NCBI GenBank assembly: GCA_032718475.1
Contig: JAUCBJ010004770.1
Coordinates: forward strand, 1-55,697
Reading direction: 5' to 3'
Origin: Nemertoderma westbladi
Taxonomy: Eukaryota; Xenacoelomorpha; Nemertodermatida; Nemertodermatidae
DNA length: 55,697 nt
The notes below the pieces were generated by a model, which saw only the letters and a list, made by a program, of their open reading frames with translations, was not told where the DNA came from and did not search any database. Below, one piece after another: positions 53,375 to 55,697 of this stretch (positions within the stretch are counted from its first letter, which is position 1; each line of letters begins with the position of its first letter). A program made the translations under genes and the position numbers.

Positions 53375-54242
53375 CGTTTAAATTTAAAATAATTTAAATA
53401 TTTTTATTATTTTATTATTTTTATTAATAAAAATTTTTAATTAAAATAATTTATAACTTTAAATAGATTTAAAGATATTATTTATGACAGTGGCCCAAGT
53501 GGCCCTAAATGCTAGGTAGTATCTGAGGGAATAGACCCCATGTCCTATTTTATTGTTTTAATATTAATATTACAATCCCTCTAAAGTCGTGGTTGTCAAC
53601 ATCATATAATTATATATTTAAAGGGGTATTTCCTGACATCTGCGCAATTTTGTTTAAAAATCTGATCATATATCTGTACATACCGGTAGGTGCTAATTGG
53701 GGTTGGTTGCATTCAGTTGGGAAATCATGTTTATGCATTTGGGGCTGATGGTAACATACATTGGGGGTGGGTGGTTTCAACTCTGTTGGGTGGTACGGTA
53801 GGATTTCTAATTTATTGGTCATTATCTTAATTTAGTGGTGCAGTTTTGTTAGGGTAGAGGTGGGGTTCGTGGCACACTGCTGATGAGGAGAACCACGAAT
53901 CCCAGGGTTCAGTGTTTAAATCTCCGAAACCCTTTTATTTTTATAAAATTTATTACTTAGACTTACCTTTTCGGCGGACAAAATGTCCTATATTTTTCGT
54001 AATTTATGGGATAGCCTATTTCGTGCAATACTTACAGGAACCTGTAGTTACTGTATGGTTTGGTGCAATTTTTCTTGTGGTAGTTGGGTTGGGTTTATGT
54101 AGCACTAAAATCGATTTGGTATTTTGTTGTGTGTTTTTTGATGGGCCTAGTGCCTGAGTACTAACAGTGGCCCAAGTGGCCCTAAATGCTAGGTAGTATC
54201 TGAGGGAATAGACCCCATGTCCTATTTTATTGTTTTAATAAT
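53375..54242 (+). mobile_element. 868-bp retroposon inserted in LINE-C
   Basis: The insert lies between perfect 12-bp duplications AAAGATTTATAA (53363-53374 and 54243-54254). It carries two identical 77-bp segments beginning ACAGTGGCCCAAGTGGCCCT (53487-53563 and 54164-54240), the second abutting the right duplication. Between them is a tRNA-like region (about 53837-53930) with A-box-like TGGTGCAGTTTTGTTAGGGT and B-box-like GTTTAAATCTCC. It looks like a dimer or stack of SINEs sharing one 3' tail. No coding region. Confidence 0.75.
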
Positions 54243-55345
54243 AAAGATTTATAAAGCAGGCATCAAGGGTAAAATTTTCAATCTAATAAAGGATATATTG
54301 GATAACAACATACGACTAACTATAACAACTCCACCCAACGAAACTAATAAAACAAATGTGTGGATTACTGGATAACTCCAGGGAGACTGCTTCTCTCCTC
54401 CTTGTTTCAATATTTTCATTAGCGATCTAGCAATGAACCTTCATCAAGCAGTCTTCCATATAAAGTTCCTATTATATGCTGATGATCTCGAGTTCAATTC
54501 AAACAACCCAGATGACATTCAAAGATGTTTGAACGCTCTACATGAGTAGTGGTGTAAATTAAACTGCATGGAGGTCAATCTTAAGAAAACAAAAATAATA
54601 AAGTTCCGAAAAGGATGGCACCAAGCGCGATCTGATATATTTACCTATGGTGGAAAGGCAGTCAATAGGAAGACAGTCGAGGAATTCGTTACAGTCAGTA
54701 TAACGAATGAATATGAATACCTTGGCGTAACCCTGCAAACCTCCCTTTCTTTTAGTAAACACATAAAATCGAAGAAAATTAAAGCATATGCAATAATCGT
54801 TTCTCTTACAAAACTTCCTCTTAATTTCAGCTGAAACTGGCCTGAAAATCTTCAAAGTTAAAGTCTTCCCATCAGTTACCTACGCTATAAATGAAATTGG
54901 CCTGTACCTCAACCTAGCAAACCTAAAAGATCTTGATAAAACAAAAACCACGTTCATAAAACGCATGCTTGGTCTACACCAATCGGCATCATCAACCCTA
55001 GCACTGAAATTAGTTGGTGAAAACTCACTCTTTGAAGATTTAATTGAACAACAGACTGAGACATTCAGCGAGGGGTAATACACCAGTACCGAGCCCACCA
55101 TCTGAACCACGAAACAAACTTCGACCATGAGCAATTTATCCAAGGGCAAGCGTTTACATCGGCAACGTGGAAACGGCCTGGGCAGAAGAGCCGACACATA
55201 CAGTAATAACCCGGCTCACTGCCCGACGCACTATCGTGCCTAATCTGTCCGTCTCCTGCGATCCTTACAACCATAGACTCCCCCCCCCCCCCCCCCTCTT
55301 AAACTATTATTAAAATATAACTTATTTATTTATTTATTTATTTAC
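54243..55345 (+). pseudogene. LINE-C right piece: RT active site to 3' end
   Basis: Immediately after the insertion the RT continues YKAGIKGKIFNLIKDILD. LQGDCFSPPCFNIFISDL follows, then an intact YADD in FLLYADDLEFNSNN (near 54480). After a TAG near 54547 come LKKTKIIKFRKGW, YEYLGVTLQTS and, in another frame, FIKRMLGLHQSAS. The last part is damaged by more stops. A run of about 17 C at 55280-55297 and ATTT repeats at 55322-55344 close the element. No target duplication around the whole LINE-C was identified. Confidence 0.8.
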
Positions 55346-55697
55346 AAATTGATTTTACAATAAAATACTCTAATTTAGTATTATTTATACCTATTTTACC
55401 CCGCATGGGGGTGTATATTGAAATATTTATTTAAAATAGGCTGAAACGACACCTCATTGGGTAATATGCCTACCGGTAACGGTCCATAGTCTTACTAAAC
55501 ACTCTCCTTATAATGGAAAATATCAACCGACCCTATTGGCGGTCGAACCGGTTACCTAGGTTTCAAACTTCCGGTAATCTTTTGCCAATTCTATTGTGTT
55601 TAAGACCACCATTTTGAGCTACCAGGACGGAAATGTTGGGCTTTTAGCATTCTTCTTCTTATGTGGTGACAGCACAGTGGTCATAGACACAACACAT
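55346..55697. other. Non-coding, right edge of the window
   Basis: No gene is seen. ACCGGTTACC-type words occur near 55480 and 55548. Confidence 0.5.

Noticed and set aside
1-55697. CRISPR array or prokaryotic operon features
   Set aside because: The tandem arrays have no unique spacers, and the gene content is that of a eukaryotic genome.

Overview
This is a eukaryotic (metazoan) genomic window that is AT-rich and gene-poor. It is made largely of transposable elements of many classes, often nested inside one another. The only host-type gene I recognise with confidence is a single-exon ARPC5 (Arp2/3 complex subunit, minus strand, about 23.5-23.97 kb). The mixture of BEL/Pao, Gypsy, several LINE clades, MULE, piggyBac, hAT-like, PIF/Harbinger-like and a TTAA-targeting Kolobok-type transposon, with long G/C homopolymers, fits an invertebrate animal, possibly a marine deuterostome. 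I cannot assign a species.

Layout. At 1.9-3.9 kb there are remnants of a Gypsy integrase, a LINE tail and a LINE reverse transcriptase (RT). At 4.75-10.35 kb lies LINE-A: a proline-rich 30-bp repeat domain, a zinc finger, an AP endonuclease and an RT. A 2459-bp MULE with 214-bp inverted repeats has inserted into its repeat domain. At 11.8-12.3 kb is a minus-strand RT remnant. At 12.73-14.64 kb is LINE-B, a long uninterrupted RT reading frame. At 17.95-21.06 kb is LINE-D, nearly full length, with a 10-bp target duplication. At 25.03-28.53 kb is a hAT-like element with an 8-bp duplication TCTATATA that encloses a piggyBac transposase gene. At 28.99-43.83 kb a pair of 42-bp inverted repeats encloses a PIF/Harbinger-like fragment, a palindromic MITE and a complete 12,784-bp BEL/Pao retrotransposon (LTRs of 1093 and 1098 bp, 5-bp duplication GTTTG). 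At 44.4 kb is a retroposed tail copy of the LINE-D family with a 12-bp duplication. At 49.4-55.3 kb is LINE-C, split by a Kolobok-type DNA transposon with an intact 575-residue transposase and again by an 868-bp retroposon.

How the parts relate. The nesting gives a relative time order: LINE-A before the MULE, the hAT-like element before piggyBac, the 42-bp-TIR element before BEL/Pao, and LINE-C before Kolobok and the 868-bp insert. Most element genes carry stops or frameshifts. The exceptions are the Kolobok transposase and the truncated LINE-B frame. The most unusual item is a long, unrecognised extra coding region (31.1-33.05 kb) downstream of the integrase in the BEL/Pao element. It has no visible membrane segment and ends in a highly basic tail, so it does not look like a classical envelope gene.
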